Shown here: positions 7,525 through 15,074 of the stretch, one piece after another
Layout: the number at the start of each line of letters is the position of its first letter
How positions within the stretch are numbered: position 1 is the first letter of the stretch
Origin: Nitrospira sp. UBA5698
GTDB lineage: Bacteria > Nitrospirota > Nitrospiria > Nitrospirales > Nitrospiraceae
Length of the DNA: 25,806 nt
Assembly: GCA_002420115.1 (NCBI GenBank)
Contig: DIHK01000011.1
Location: 19,018 to 44,823, forward strand
Reading direction: 5' to 3'
The notes under the pieces: model-generated
What the model was told of the DNA's origin: nothing
The model's input: only the letters and a program-made list of their open reading frames with translations
Database searches by the model: none
Translations under genes and position numbers: made by a program

Positions 7525-8502
7525 CTAGCGCCTGGCTGGTCTTCTGAAACACATCTTAGGTACTTCCATCAGCCCTTCGATGATCGATGACCATCCAAGC
7601 TTGCTCTGGCCTAAGACACGGTCGCTAAATCGAATGGGGAGTTCGGACACCTTTGCTCCAAGCTGTACGGCTCGCCAGGCTAACTCGACTTGAAAAATGT
7701 ATCCTTTGGCTTGCACGGTCGACAAGGCCATCTCCTCCAGCAGTCTGCGGCGATAACACCGAAAGCCTCCGGTCCAGTCCCGGATGATTGAGCCCAGAAA
7801 AATGCTGACGTAGCGATTGCCGCATTGGGACACAAGGCGTCGGCGGGCGTTCCAGTTTTCCGTTCCACCACCAGGCACATAACGACTTCCAATGACCAAG
7901 TCGGCTGTGTGGCTGCGGTGAACTAAGCGGGGAAGATCCCACGGGGCATGGCTGAAGTCGCAATCCATCTCAATGATTCGATCATACGGTCGCTGGAGGG
8001 CCCACTGAAAGCCCGCGATGTAGGCCGGCCCGAGCCCTTCCTTTTGGGGCCGATGGAGCACATGGACATGAGCGTAGCGGGCGCTGAGTTGATCGGCCAG
8101 TTTGCCGGTTCCATCCGGTGAGTTGTCATCCACAACGACAATATCGGTGACGAGATATTGGCCGATCGCCGTAACCAGTGCCTCTAGATTCGCTCGTTCA
8201 TTATAGGTTGGAAGGACCACAATGATGGATTCGTCAAATGTGAATGGTGAGGTCGGCACGAGTTGCAGTTCTCCCGCCACCTGAGAGTATTCCGGATCGC
8301 GATCACTGATTGCCACGCGAGCGCTATTGATGCCTTGAGCAATGAGTACTTCTGCCTGATCAAAGTCCGGTACAAGATAGGCTTCGTCCGGGCGCAATTG
8401 CCTGGGAGGGAAAAGCTGGTCATCCTTGCACACTGGATGGAAATGAATGGACGTGGGGCGGGGGCCGGTGTCTGATTGGGTTGTTGCCGGATGTGAGGGC
8501 AT
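7525..8502 (-). CDS. Family 2 glycosyltransferase, dolichol/polyprenol-phosphate mannose synthase-like
   Basis: This is a GT-A fold glycosyltransferase expected to transfer a sugar from a nucleotide donor to polyprenyl phosphate on the cytoplasmic membrane face. Visible motifs are IVVLPTYNERANLEALV, VVDDNSPDGTG, MDCDFSHAP (the DxD-like metal site), IGSRYVPGGG, DWTGGFRCYRR and LPIRFSDRVLGQSKL, all in family order. It is 325 residues from ATG 8502; a TTG at 8592 adds 30 codons. About 90 residues before the catalytic domain (including EAYLVPDFDQAEVLIAQGIN and SARVAISDRD) are not part of the normal enzyme. No C-terminal membrane domain follows, as in the soluble Dpm1 type. Donor and acceptor are inferred. 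It is convergent with the lipoprotein gene. Confidence 0.9.
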   Translation of the reverse strand: MPSHPATTQSDTGPRPTSIHFHPVCKDDQLFPPRQLRPDEAYLVPDFDQAEVLIAQGINSARVAISDRDPEYSQVAGELQLVPTSPFTFDESIIVVLPTYNERANLEALVTAIGQYLVTDIVVVDDNSPDGTGKLADQLSARYAHVHVLHRPQKEGLGPAYIAGFQWALQRPYDRIIEMDCDFSHAPWDLPRLVHRSHTADLVIGSRYVPGGGTENWNARRRLVSQCGNRYVSIFLGSIIRDWTGGFRCYRRRLLEEMALSTVQAKGYIFQVELAWRAVQLGAKVSELPIRFSDRVLGQSKLGWSSIIEGLMEVPKMCFRRPARR

Positions 8503-8607
8503 GAAGAATCTTGCCGAGCCTCGCTGATTGAGATGGACCTGCCTATCCAGAACGAGATAGGCACCGGAGGTCCTGGATATCTTATGAAGCAAGACCGAAA
8601 CGGATCT

Positions 8608-8622
8608 TGTGGATGATCCACA
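8608..8622. repeat. Palindrome TGTGGA-TGA-TCCACA (DnaA-box-like on both strands)
   Basis: Two 6-base arms face each other across a 3-base centre. Each half, read outward, differs from the 9-base DnaA box consensus (TTATCCACA) at one position. A third related site, TGTGGATTT, lies at 8642-8650 and differs at two positions. It could equally be an operator for another repressor. Confidence 0.4.
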
Positions 8623-8646
8623 GTGCTTTTCCGTCGAAGCCTGTGG

Positions 8647-8675
8647 ATTTTAGACGACAGACGAGGACTGTGCAA
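8647..8675 (-). promoter_or_regulatory. Possible promoter for the glycosyltransferase gene
   Basis: On the minus strand, TTGCAC (8675-8670) and TAAAAT (8652-8647) are 17 bp apart. The -10 box matches 5/6 and the -35 box only 3/6. Initiation would fall near 8640, upstream of both candidate start codons. Confidence 0.3.
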
Positions 8676-8726
8676 GTGGAGGTAATGGGTGGTTTTTCGA
8701 TTTAGTCGTCAATAGCTCTACCCGTT

Positions 8727-8756
8727 TTGACAGTGCGGGAATCGCTATGCTACAGT
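8727..8756 (+). promoter_or_regulatory. Probable sigma70-type promoter for the reductase gene
   Basis: A perfect TTGACA (8727-8732) is followed after 18 bp by TACAGT (8751-8756). Transcription would begin near 8763, leaving about 48 bases of leader. This argues that translation starts at 8811 rather than at the in-frame TTG that is itself part of the -35 box. Confidence 0.55.
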
Positions 8757-8810
8757 CCGCGAATTGTTGATAATCAAGGCTTTTCTACGTACATCGAAGG
8801 ACGAGTGAAT

Positions 8811-10163
8811 ATGAGCGGATCGCAGACACATGTCGTTATCGTGGCAGGGGCAGGGCCGGCTGGTATGGCAGTAGCCAGTACCCTCGCAAAAGCGGGACAC
8901 GAAGTTATTATTCTCAACCGGGATATCAAATTCGGCGGATTAGCTGAATATGGAATCTTCCCATCCAAGTTGAAACTCCGTGGTGGACTGAAAAAGCAAT
9001 ATTGGGAACTTCTACAACAGAAGAACGTCCATTATTTGGGGAATGTCACGATCGGGAACGGAAGAGATCTTACGGTTGAAGACGTACGAGGGCTTGGCGC
9101 GAGCGCGGTCGTCTTTACGATCGGTGCCCAGGGGACGAAAGCCATCGGTGTAGAAGGAGATTCTGCGCAAGGTGTGTTTCACGCAAAAGATGTCGTCTAT
9201 CACTTCAATCGGCTTCCGGGATTTGGGGATCGCCCCTTTGACATGGGAAAGCACGTTGCGGTGATCGGGGCTGGTGACGTGATGGTGGATATCGCCCACT
9301 GGTTAACCCGCTATAAACAGGTGGAACGGGTTACGGCGATCGTGCGACGTGGACCGGTTGAACGAAAATACAATCCCAAGGAGATTCGGAGTATCTGTGC
9401 CAACATGGATCTTGAGGGGATCAACGCTGAGTTTACCCGTATCAAGGACCGCCTCATTAAGGTCGGACAGAACCCTGAGGAAGTTTTGAAGGCATTTACC
9501 GACGAGTTTACCAAGTGCGAACCAAAAGTGTCTGAGACAAAGATGGGTTTTCGTTTCCTTGCTTCTCCGAAACGGATTCTCGTTGATTCCAACAATCGCG
9601 TTCGCGGACTCGAAATGGAAGACAATCGGCTCGATCCCAAGGGAGAGGATACGGTCGCTGTCGGCCTGAAAGAGTACTACGAGTTCTCTTGCGATTCAGT
9701 GGTGTTTGCTGTTGGTGATCGGGTCGATGAGACAGTCGGGCTCCCCTATAAGAATGGAGTGTTTACCACCAACCCGAACAAGACGGGGAACGATCCTGAT
9801 GATGCCCTGTTCCAGGCGTATGATGAATCGACCGGCAAGGTGATGGAGGGGGTCTTCTTAGCGGGTTGGGCTCGAAAGGCCAGTGAAGGTCTCGTTGGTG
9901 TTGCGAAACGCGATGGAGATTGGTGCGCCGAGGTGGTTGAACGGTACTTGGGCACGAAGACCGGCGGGGGTGGCGTGAACATCGTGCTGGACCGTTTGCG
10001 CACAAGGTTAAACCAACGGCAGAGTCGACCGGTTGATGTGAATGGACTGCGGGCTCTGGATGAAGCCGAACGTGCATTCTCCGAGAAGACCGACTGTATC
10101 GGTGAGTTCAAGTTTTCGGCGAATCAGGATATGCTGAAATATATCGAGCAGACAAGTAGGTGA
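8811..10163 (+). CDS. FprA/adrenodoxin-reductase-like NAD(P)H flavoprotein oxidoreductase
   Basis: This is a 450-residue flavoprotein with two dinucleotide-binding motifs: VVIVAGAGPAGMAVAS near the N-terminus (FAD) and VAVIGAGDVMVDIAHWL about 140 residues later (NAD(P)H). Segments such as FGGLAEYGIFPSKLKLR, FTIGAQGTKAIGVEGDS and IVRRGPVERKYNPKEIR match the adrenodoxin reductase/FprA and glutamate-synthase-small-subunit superfamily. It most likely passes electrons between NAD(P)H and a ferredoxin, but the partner is not shown. No iron-sulphur cysteine cluster is present. A C-terminal segment of about 60 residues (from GGGGVNIVLDRLRTRLNQRQ on) lies beyond the usual fold. ATG 8811 has AAGGA 9 bases upstream. 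It stands alone, convergent with nadK at 24 bases. Confidence 0.82.
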   Translation: MSGSQTHVVIVAGAGPAGMAVASTLAKAGHEVIILNRDIKFGGLAEYGIFPSKLKLRGGLKKQYWELLQQKNVHYLGNVTIGNGRDLTVEDVRGLGASAVVFTIGAQGTKAIGVEGDSAQGVFHAKDVVYHFNRLPGFGDRPFDMGKHVAVIGAGDVMVDIAHWLTRYKQVERVTAIVRRGPVERKYNPKEIRSICANMDLEGINAEFTRIKDRLIKVGQNPEEVLKAFTDEFTKCEPKVSETKMGFRFLASPKRILVDSNNRVRGLEMEDNRLDPKGEDTVAVGLKEYYEFSCDSVVFAVGDRVDETVGLPYKNGVFTTNPNKTGNDPDDALFQAYDESTGKVMEGVFLAGWARKASEGLVGVAKRDGDWCAEVVERYLGTKTGGGGVNIVLDRLRTRLNQRQSRPVDVNGLRALDEAERAFSEKTDCIGEFKFSANQDMLKYIEQTSR

Positions 10164-10187
10164 ATCCGGTAGACCGCGTTCCCGTCC

Positions 10188-11048
10188 TTAACTATGTCCC
10201 CACTTTAACTTTTCCCGTAACACTTCATAATAGTGGCTTTCGGGGAATCTGATGAGCCGAGTCCGGCTCTCTGAAGCTTGGATGACGGCGGTGTCGCCCT
10301 GTGTCATGGCCACGCCGACTTGTCCATCTAACGTCGCCATTGAACCATCATCTTTACTGGTCAGAGTCACTTCAATGACGGCATCGCTGGGTACGATCAA
10401 GGGGCGATGCGTCAAGGTGTGTGGACAGATCGGTGTCAAGATGAGGGCTTGGAGGCCGGGGTTCATGATCGGGCCCCCGGCGGAGAGTGAATAAGCGGTA
10501 GAGCCTGTGGGTGTCCCGATAATGAGGCCATCTCCCCGAAGATTCGTCACGAATTGGCCTCCAATTGCAACGTGCAGTTCAATCATGCGAGCCAGGGTGC
10601 CTTTGCTGATGACCACATCGTTGAGTACGACGCCTTGCGCGACTGTTTCTCCATGTCGGTGGATATGTGTGGCAAGCATCAGCCGTTCATCAAGGGCGAA
10701 ATCGTTGGCGAAGACTCGTTCGAGAGACGGATAGAGATTGTCGAGTCGGACCTCCGTCAGGAATCCAAGCCCTCCCATGTTGACTCCCAGTATCGGAATG
10801 CTTCGTTCAGCCGAAAGTCGTGCCGCGCTGAGAATAGTTCCGTCCCCTCCCAGTACGAGCAGAACATCGGCCTTTTGGGCGAGTTGAGTTTTAGGGATTC
10901 CTCCTGGTTCGTTCAGTAAGAGTGCGGAGGTTGTGTCGAGTAAGACGTCGATGTGATGCTCACGAAGCCAGGCGACCACGCCGAGCAGCGTGGTTTTGAC
11001 CTCGGGGAACTTTGGCTTCGTCAGAATCCCAATACTCTTACTTTTCAT
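10188..11048 (-). CDS. nadK: NAD kinase
   Basis: This enzyme phosphorylates NAD to NADP using ATP or polyphosphate in the cytosol. The signature GGDGT is at residues 67-71, followed by GVNMGGLGFLTE. The second signature is LRGDGLIIGTPTGSTAYSLS and the third LTPICPHTLTHRPLIV. The VLNDVVISKG segment is also conserved. At 286 residues it has the normal length. The start ATG at 11048 begins MKSKSIGILTKP, the usual beginning. A good promoter sequence lies 39 bases upstream. Placement opposite a presumed NADP-linked reductase is suggestive only. Confidence 0.97.
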   Translation of the reverse strand: MKSKSIGILTKPKFPEVKTTLLGVVAWLREHHIDVLLDTTSALLLNEPGGIPKTQLAQKADVLLVLGGDGTILSAARLSAERSIPILGVNMGGLGFLTEVRLDNLYPSLERVFANDFALDERLMLATHIHRHGETVAQGVVLNDVVISKGTLARMIELHVAIGGQFVTNLRGDGLIIGTPTGSTAYSLSAGGPIMNPGLQALILTPICPHTLTHRPLIVPSDAVIEVTLTSKDDGSMATLDGQVGVAMTQGDTAVIQASESRTRLIRFPESHYYEVLREKLKWGHS

Positions 11049-11086
11049 GAATGGCAGGCATGATGGGTGGGCGGATAAGAATACTA

Positions 11087-11116
11087 ATTGTATCGGGATG
11101 CGTTGTTTTGTGTCAA
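11087..11116 (-). promoter_or_regulatory. Strong sigma70-type promoter for nadK
   Basis: Read on the minus strand, a perfect TTGACA (11116-11111) is followed after 18 bp by TACAAT (11092-11087), a 5/6 match to the -10 consensus. Transcription would start near 11080, giving a leader of about 32 bases. Confidence 0.6.
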
Positions 11117-11350
11117 CGGAAAGACTGTTGAGCCTTCCGTGTCGTTGATTGGATAATGGCTGACCCGCTTGTTCATTCTTTCAGCGTGTATATCACAACC
11201 ACGGGATGGGCCATAGCCTGATAGGAAGAGATGCGCATAATTGAAGCGATATCTGTGGGGCAATCGAGCATTCCTGAAGTGCGCTCACACGGAAGGACGT
11301 GGAATTCATAAGTCAGGACCGTATGGACTAGTCTCGTTCTCGACTCAATC

Positions 11351-11379
11351 TTGACTCTCAAACATACTGTGGTTAGAAT
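11351..11379 (+). promoter_or_regulatory. Strong sigma70-type promoter for clpC
   Basis: TTGACT (11351-11356) and TAGAAT (11374-11379) are separated by the optimal 17 bp. Each box differs from consensus at one position. The predicted start near 11386 leaves a leader of about 60 bases before the clpC ATG. The boxes suggest housekeeping expression rather than a heat-shock sigma factor. Confidence 0.6.
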
Positions 11380-11446
11380 CACAGCAAGGTTTTTCAAGGG
11401 TTTGCTTGAATGCGGCCGGGGTTTCACTCACCGAGAAGGAGGCAGG

Positions 11447-13873
11447 ATGTTCGAACGATTTACGGATAAGGGTCGGAAGATCATCATCCTTGCGCGTGAG
11501 GAGGCTGAGCGGCACCAGAACGACTATCTGGGCACCGAACATCTGGTCTTGGCAATCCTTCGCGAGTCCGATGGGATTGCTCTCATGATCCTGAAGAAGA
11601 TGGGGTTGTCGACCGAGCAGATCCGCCTAGAAATTGAACGAAACTTGCCCGGTGGGGGGACGACGATGACGTTTGGGGAGATCCCCTTTAGCCCACGGGT
11701 CAAGAAGGTGATTGAATATGGAGTGGAGGAGGCTCGGTTACTGGGGCACAACCACATTGGAAGTGAGCATTTGCTCCTCGGCCTGTTGCGTGAAGAAGAA
11801 GGCATCGGTGGAAAAATTCTTCGCAGTCTGGGGGCAAACTTATTGACCGCGCGTCAGTTAACCGTAACCTTCTTGCGGAAATCTGCTCCTCGTGAGCGTG
11901 ATCGGAAGAGCAATACGCCGGCGTTGGATGAGTTCGGCCGTGACCTGACCCAATTGGCACAGGAAGGTCAATTGGATCCAGTGATTGGTCGGGCTGACGA
12001 AATCGAGCGGGTTTTGCAGATTCTCAGCCGACGAAGCAAGAACAATCCGGTGCTCATTGGAGAGTCGGGTGTTGGGAAAACAGCCATTGTCGAAGGGCTT
12101 GCCCAAAGAATCATCCAGTCTGAGGTGCCGGATAACCTACTTTCGCGTCGGGTCATCGCATTGGATCTCGGGTCTCTCGTCGCAGGGACGAAATACCGTG
12201 GACAATTTGAAGAGCGTCTCAAGGTTGTGATGAAGGAAATTGTTCAGGCCGGCAATATCATTATATTTATCGATGAACTTCATACACTGGTGGGTGCTGG
12301 AGCAGCGGAGGGATCCATTGATGCATCGAATATGCTGAAGCCGGCGCTTTCGCGGGGAGAAATTCAGTGTATCGGAGCAACAACGTTAGATGAGTACCGG
12401 AAACATATTGAAAAAGACGGGGCATTGAAGCGGAGGTTCCAACCGATTCATGTCCAGCCGCCGAACATGGATGAAACCGTTCGTATTATTCAAGGGCTTC
12501 GTGATCGCTATGAAGAACACCATGGAGTAGAAATTACGGAGGATGCGATCGTAGAAGCCGTCAAGTTGTCCGATCGGTACATCACTGATCGGTTTTTGCC
12601 TGACAAGGCAATCGACTTGATTGATGAAACCGGATCACGCGCCAAGCTGCAGACCTATGCACTTCCTTCTGAATTGAAGGCTATGGAGCAAGAACTGAAG
12701 AAAGTTGCTCGCGAGAAAGAGGTCTCAATTTCTACGCAGAACTTTGAGGAAGCGGTTCGGCACCGTGAGGAAGAAGAGCGGTTACGCAAGCTTCTTGATG
12801 AATCCAAACGAGAGTGGAAAAAGAATCAAGAAAAAAACAAGCCTGTGATTGGGAAGGAAGATGTCGCTTATGTCGTCTCAAAAATGACGGGTATTCCACT
12901 CTTCAAGCTGGAAGAGGAAGAATCGAATAAGCTCCTGAGAATGGAAGAATTCCTTCATAAGAGGGTAGTTGGCCAAAACGAGGCGATCTCAGCCGTTGCC
13001 AGAGCCATTCGCCGTTCTCGAGCCGGTTTGAAAGAGACGAAAAAGCCAATTGGCTCGTTCATTTTTCTTGGGCCGACCGGGGTTGGAAAGACAGAACTTG
13101 CCAGGACTCTGGCTGAATTTCTGTTCAACAGCGAAGATGCGTTGATTCGCGTTGATATGTCAGAATATCAAGAGAAATTCACCAGCTCTCGACTTTTCGG
13201 TGCTCCTCCAGGCTATGTCGGGTATGAGGAGGGAGGCCAGCTGACGGAAAAGGTTCGTCGTCGGCCGTACTCCGTCGTCCTGTTTGACGAAATCGAGAAA
13301 GCGCATCCTGACGTATTTAATGTGCTGCTCCAAGTGTTGGATGACGGGGTCCTGACCGACAGCCTCGGCCGAAAAATCGATTTTAAGAATACTGTGGTCA
13401 TTATGACGTCCAACATTGGGACGAAGATGATCCAGAAGGGTGTGTCGCTTGGGTTCCAGAGTACGGAAGGAGAAGCTGCACGTCGGAAAAAGGAAGAAGT
13501 GCTCGGAGAGCTTCGCAAGTCATTCAGCCCAGAGTTCTTGAATCGTATTGATGAAATCGTTATTTTCCATCAGCTTGAGAAAGAGCAGCTCTACAATATC
13601 TTGGACATCCTTCTCCATGAGTTGAATCTGAGGCTGGTCGATAAAGGGATCGAGATCGAGGTTGATGATGAAGTCAAGCAGTGGCTCATTAAAGAAGGAT
13701 ATGAGCCGCTCTATGGGGCACGACCGATGCGGAGGGCCATCCAACGCGCCATCGGTGATCCCCTTTCCGATGAACTGATCAGGGGGCGGTTTAAGGAAAG
13801 CCGTAAGGTGAAGGTGGTCTTGCGGGATGGGGCTCCGGCCTTTATCGAGCAGGAGGCCATGGCGGGGGTGTAG
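11447..13873 (+). CDS. clpC: ATP-dependent Clp protease ATP-binding subunit ClpC
   Basis: This is a Hsp100/AAA+ unfoldase of 808 residues that feeds substrates to ClpP. Two Clp-N repeats occupy about residues 1-145 (MFERFTDKGRKIIILAREEA and SPRVKKVIEYGVEEARLLGH). D1 Walker A is GESGVGKT near 205 and Walker B is IIIFIDELH. A UVR-type middle segment (EEAVRHREEEERLRKLL) lies near 432. D2 Walker A is GPTGVGKTELA near 542, followed by SRLFGAPPGYVGYEEGG. The middle domain identifies ClpC rather than ClpA or ClpB. ATG 11447 has GAAGGAGG just upstream. The Gram-positive partners ctsR, mcsA and mcsB are absent here. The gene appears monocistronic, with its own promoter and a terminal hairpin. Confidence 0.97.
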   Translation: MFERFTDKGRKIIILAREEAERHQNDYLGTEHLVLAILRESDGIALMILKKMGLSTEQIRLEIERNLPGGGTTMTFGEIPFSPRVKKVIEYGVEEARLLGHNHIGSEHLLLGLLREEEGIGGKILRSLGANLLTARQLTVTFLRKSAPRERDRKSNTPALDEFGRDLTQLAQEGQLDPVIGRADEIERVLQILSRRSKNNPVLIGESGVGKTAIVEGLAQRIIQSEVPDNLLSRRVIALDLGSLVAGTKYRGQFEERLKVVMKEIVQAGNIIIFIDELHTLVGAGAAEGSIDASNMLKPALSRGEIQCIGATTLDEYRKHIEKDGALKRRFQPIHVQPPNMDETVRIIQGLRDRYEEHHGVEITEDAIVEAVKLSDRYITDRFLPDKAIDLIDETGSRAKLQTYALPSELKAMEQELKKVAREKEVSISTQNFEEAVRHREEEERLRKLLDESKREWKKNQEKNKPVIGKEDVAYVVSKMTGIPLFKLEEEESNKLLRMEEFLHKRVVGQNEAISAVARAIRRSRAGLKETKKPIGSFIFLGPTGVGKTELARTLAEFLFNSEDALIRVDMSEYQEKFTSSRLFGAPPGYVGYEEGGQLTEKVRRRPYSVVLFDEIEKAHPDVFNVLLQVLDDGVLTDSLGRKIDFKNTVVIMTSNIGTKMIQKGVSLGFQSTEGEAARRKKEEVLGELRKSFSPEFLNRIDEIVIFHQLEKEQLYNILDILLHELNLRLVDKGIEIEVDDEVKQWLIKEGYEPLYGARPMRRAIQRAIGDPLSDELIRGRFKESRKVKVVLRDGAPAFIEQEAMAGV

Positions 13874-13910
13874 TGCCCTACTGTGGTCGTTCAACGATTC
13901 AAAGTGCGAT

Positions 13911-13951
13911 CAACATGGCCTCTGTAGCATTTGGCTACAGAGGCCATGTTG
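13911..13951 (+). terminator. Hairpin terminator after clpC
   Basis: CAACATGGCCTCTGTAGC (13911-13928) and its exact reverse complement (13934-13951) form an 18-bp perfect stem around the 5-base loop ATTTG. Only TTT follows the stem, so the U-tract is short. It may still stop transcription or protect the 3' end of the clpC message. It is 37 bases after the clpC stop and 48 bases before tsaD. Confidence 0.65.
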
Positions 13952-13999
13952 TTTCGATGGGGCGTGCTAGCCTCTTCGGCACGGGAAGCTCCTAACTAG

Positions 14000-15061
14000 A
14001 TGGTCTGGAAATCTGGGCCGATCCTCGGTATTGAATCTTCGTGTGATGAAACCGCCGCTGCGGTCCTTGACTCTAATGGAGCGGTCCTTTCCAATGTTGT
14101 GGCATCGCAGCACTCCGTCCATGAAAAATTTGGTGGAGTGGTTCCTGAGTTGGCGGCTCGAGCTCATCTTGGAAAGATTGATCTGGTTGTGATGCACGCC
14201 TTGGAAAAAGCTCAGGTTGAGAAACGTCAACTTCAGGCTCTGGCGGTCACTCAGGGGCCTGGATTGGCAGGGGCGTTACTTGTCGGGGTGAACTATGCCA
14301 AAGCCTTGAGTTACGGACTCGGCATCCCTCTCATAGGGGTCGATCATTTGCAGGGCCATATTGCTTCCGCATGGTTAGCTGATCCGACCTTTCCCCTTCC
14401 TTGCATTGTTCTGGTTGTATCCGGAGGACATACGCACCTTTATCGTCGGGAGACAAATGGGGAGTGCATCCTGCTCGGGCGCACTCGTGATGATGCAGCC
14501 GGAGAAGCGTTTGATAAAGGAGCTCAGATGCTTGGCCTCGGCTATCCTGGAGGACCGGCGATTGACCAAGTTGCTCGGACCGGAGATCGACAGGCTGTCC
14601 CATTTCCTCGATTTTATGGAGGAAGGGAAAGCCTTGAGTTTAGCTTCAGTGGTCTCAAGACATCATTACTGTATAAGTTGCGAAGACTGGCTGTTCGGCT
14701 CAGGCCGGAACAGATCGCTGATTTTGCAGCTGGGTATCAGGAGGCCATCGTACAGGTGCTGGTGACGAAGTCTTTGGCGGCTTTGAAGCAATCGAGGTTA
14801 TCGACGCTTGCAGTGGTAGGTGGTGTATCAGCAAACTCACGACTACGTGCGCTGCTGAACGAACGAGCGGAGGATGGGCAGTTCCGACTGTCGCTTCCTC
14901 CGATGGAGTTCTGTACGGACAATGCCGCCATGATTGCGTCGGCGGGGCGTCAACGGTTGATGTGTGGAGAGCCATGTTCTTCTGAATTGGACATTTGTCC
15001 GATGGATAGTTCAGCGACTTTGAGTAAGACGAGCTTGGTCACGAGGGTGGTTCAGAAGTAA
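14000..15061 (+). CDS. tsaD: tRNA N6-adenosine threonylcarbamoyltransferase TsaD
   Basis: This is the catalytic subunit of the t6A complex. It transfers the threonylcarbamoyl group from TC-AMP to A37 of tRNA, with TsaB and TsaE. The N-terminus ILGIESSCDETAAAVLD is diagnostic. The metal-binding histidines are H116 and H120 in DHLQGH, and LVVSGGHTHLYR and FCTDNAAMIA contain the nucleotide and metal contacts. At 353 residues its length is normal. The ATG at 14000 has only a weak ribosome binding site. It is followed without a gap by the hflX ribosome binding site. It is placed apart from tsaB. Confidence 0.96.
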   Translation: MVWKSGPILGIESSCDETAAAVLDSNGAVLSNVVASQHSVHEKFGGVVPELAARAHLGKIDLVVMHALEKAQVEKRQLQALAVTQGPGLAGALLVGVNYAKALSYGLGIPLIGVDHLQGHIASAWLADPTFPLPCIVLVVSGGHTHLYRRETNGECILLGRTRDDAAGEAFDKGAQMLGLGYPGGPAIDQVARTGDRQAVPFPRFYGGRESLEFSFSGLKTSLLYKLRRLAVRLRPEQIADFAAGYQEAIVQVLVTKSLAALKQSRLSTLAVVGGVSANSRLRALLNERAEDGQFRLSLPPMEFCTDNAAMIASAGRQRLMCGEPCSSELDICPMDSSATLSKTSLVTRVVQK

Positions 15062-15067
15062 AAGGAG
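15062..15067 (+). promoter_or_regulatory. Ribosome binding site pointing to an ATC start for hflX
   Basis: AAGGAG immediately after the tsaD stop is 7 bases from the ATC at 15075. No ATG, GTG or TTG lies within range in any plausible frame: the first in-frame standard start is GTG 15153, 85 bases downstream. Confidence 0.6.
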
Positions 15068-15074
15068 AAACGCC

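Larger units (their letters stand above)
8503..8810. other. Divergent intergenic region with promoter and palindrome signals
   Basis: This 308-base region separates the minus-strand glycosyltransferase from the plus-strand reductase. It holds promoter-like boxes on both strands and a TGTGGA/TCCACA palindrome. The minus frame remains open through 8592, so the glycosyltransferase may start further upstream. No additional gene or RNA structure is evident to me. Confidence 0.6.
11049..11446. other. Divergent intergenic region between nadK and clpC
   Basis: This 398-base region contains a promoter for nadK on the minus strand and one for clpC on the plus strand. Between them, a minus-strand frame ends at 11173 with plausible codon use but no convincing start or recognisable family. 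I do not call it as a gene. I see no CIRCE or CtsR-like repeat upstream of clpC, and no tRNA. Confidence 0.6.

Noticed and set aside
8608..8650. Replication origin suggested by DnaA-box-like sites
   Set aside because: No dnaA, dnaN or gyrB nearby, no AT-rich unwinding region, and only three imperfect sites.
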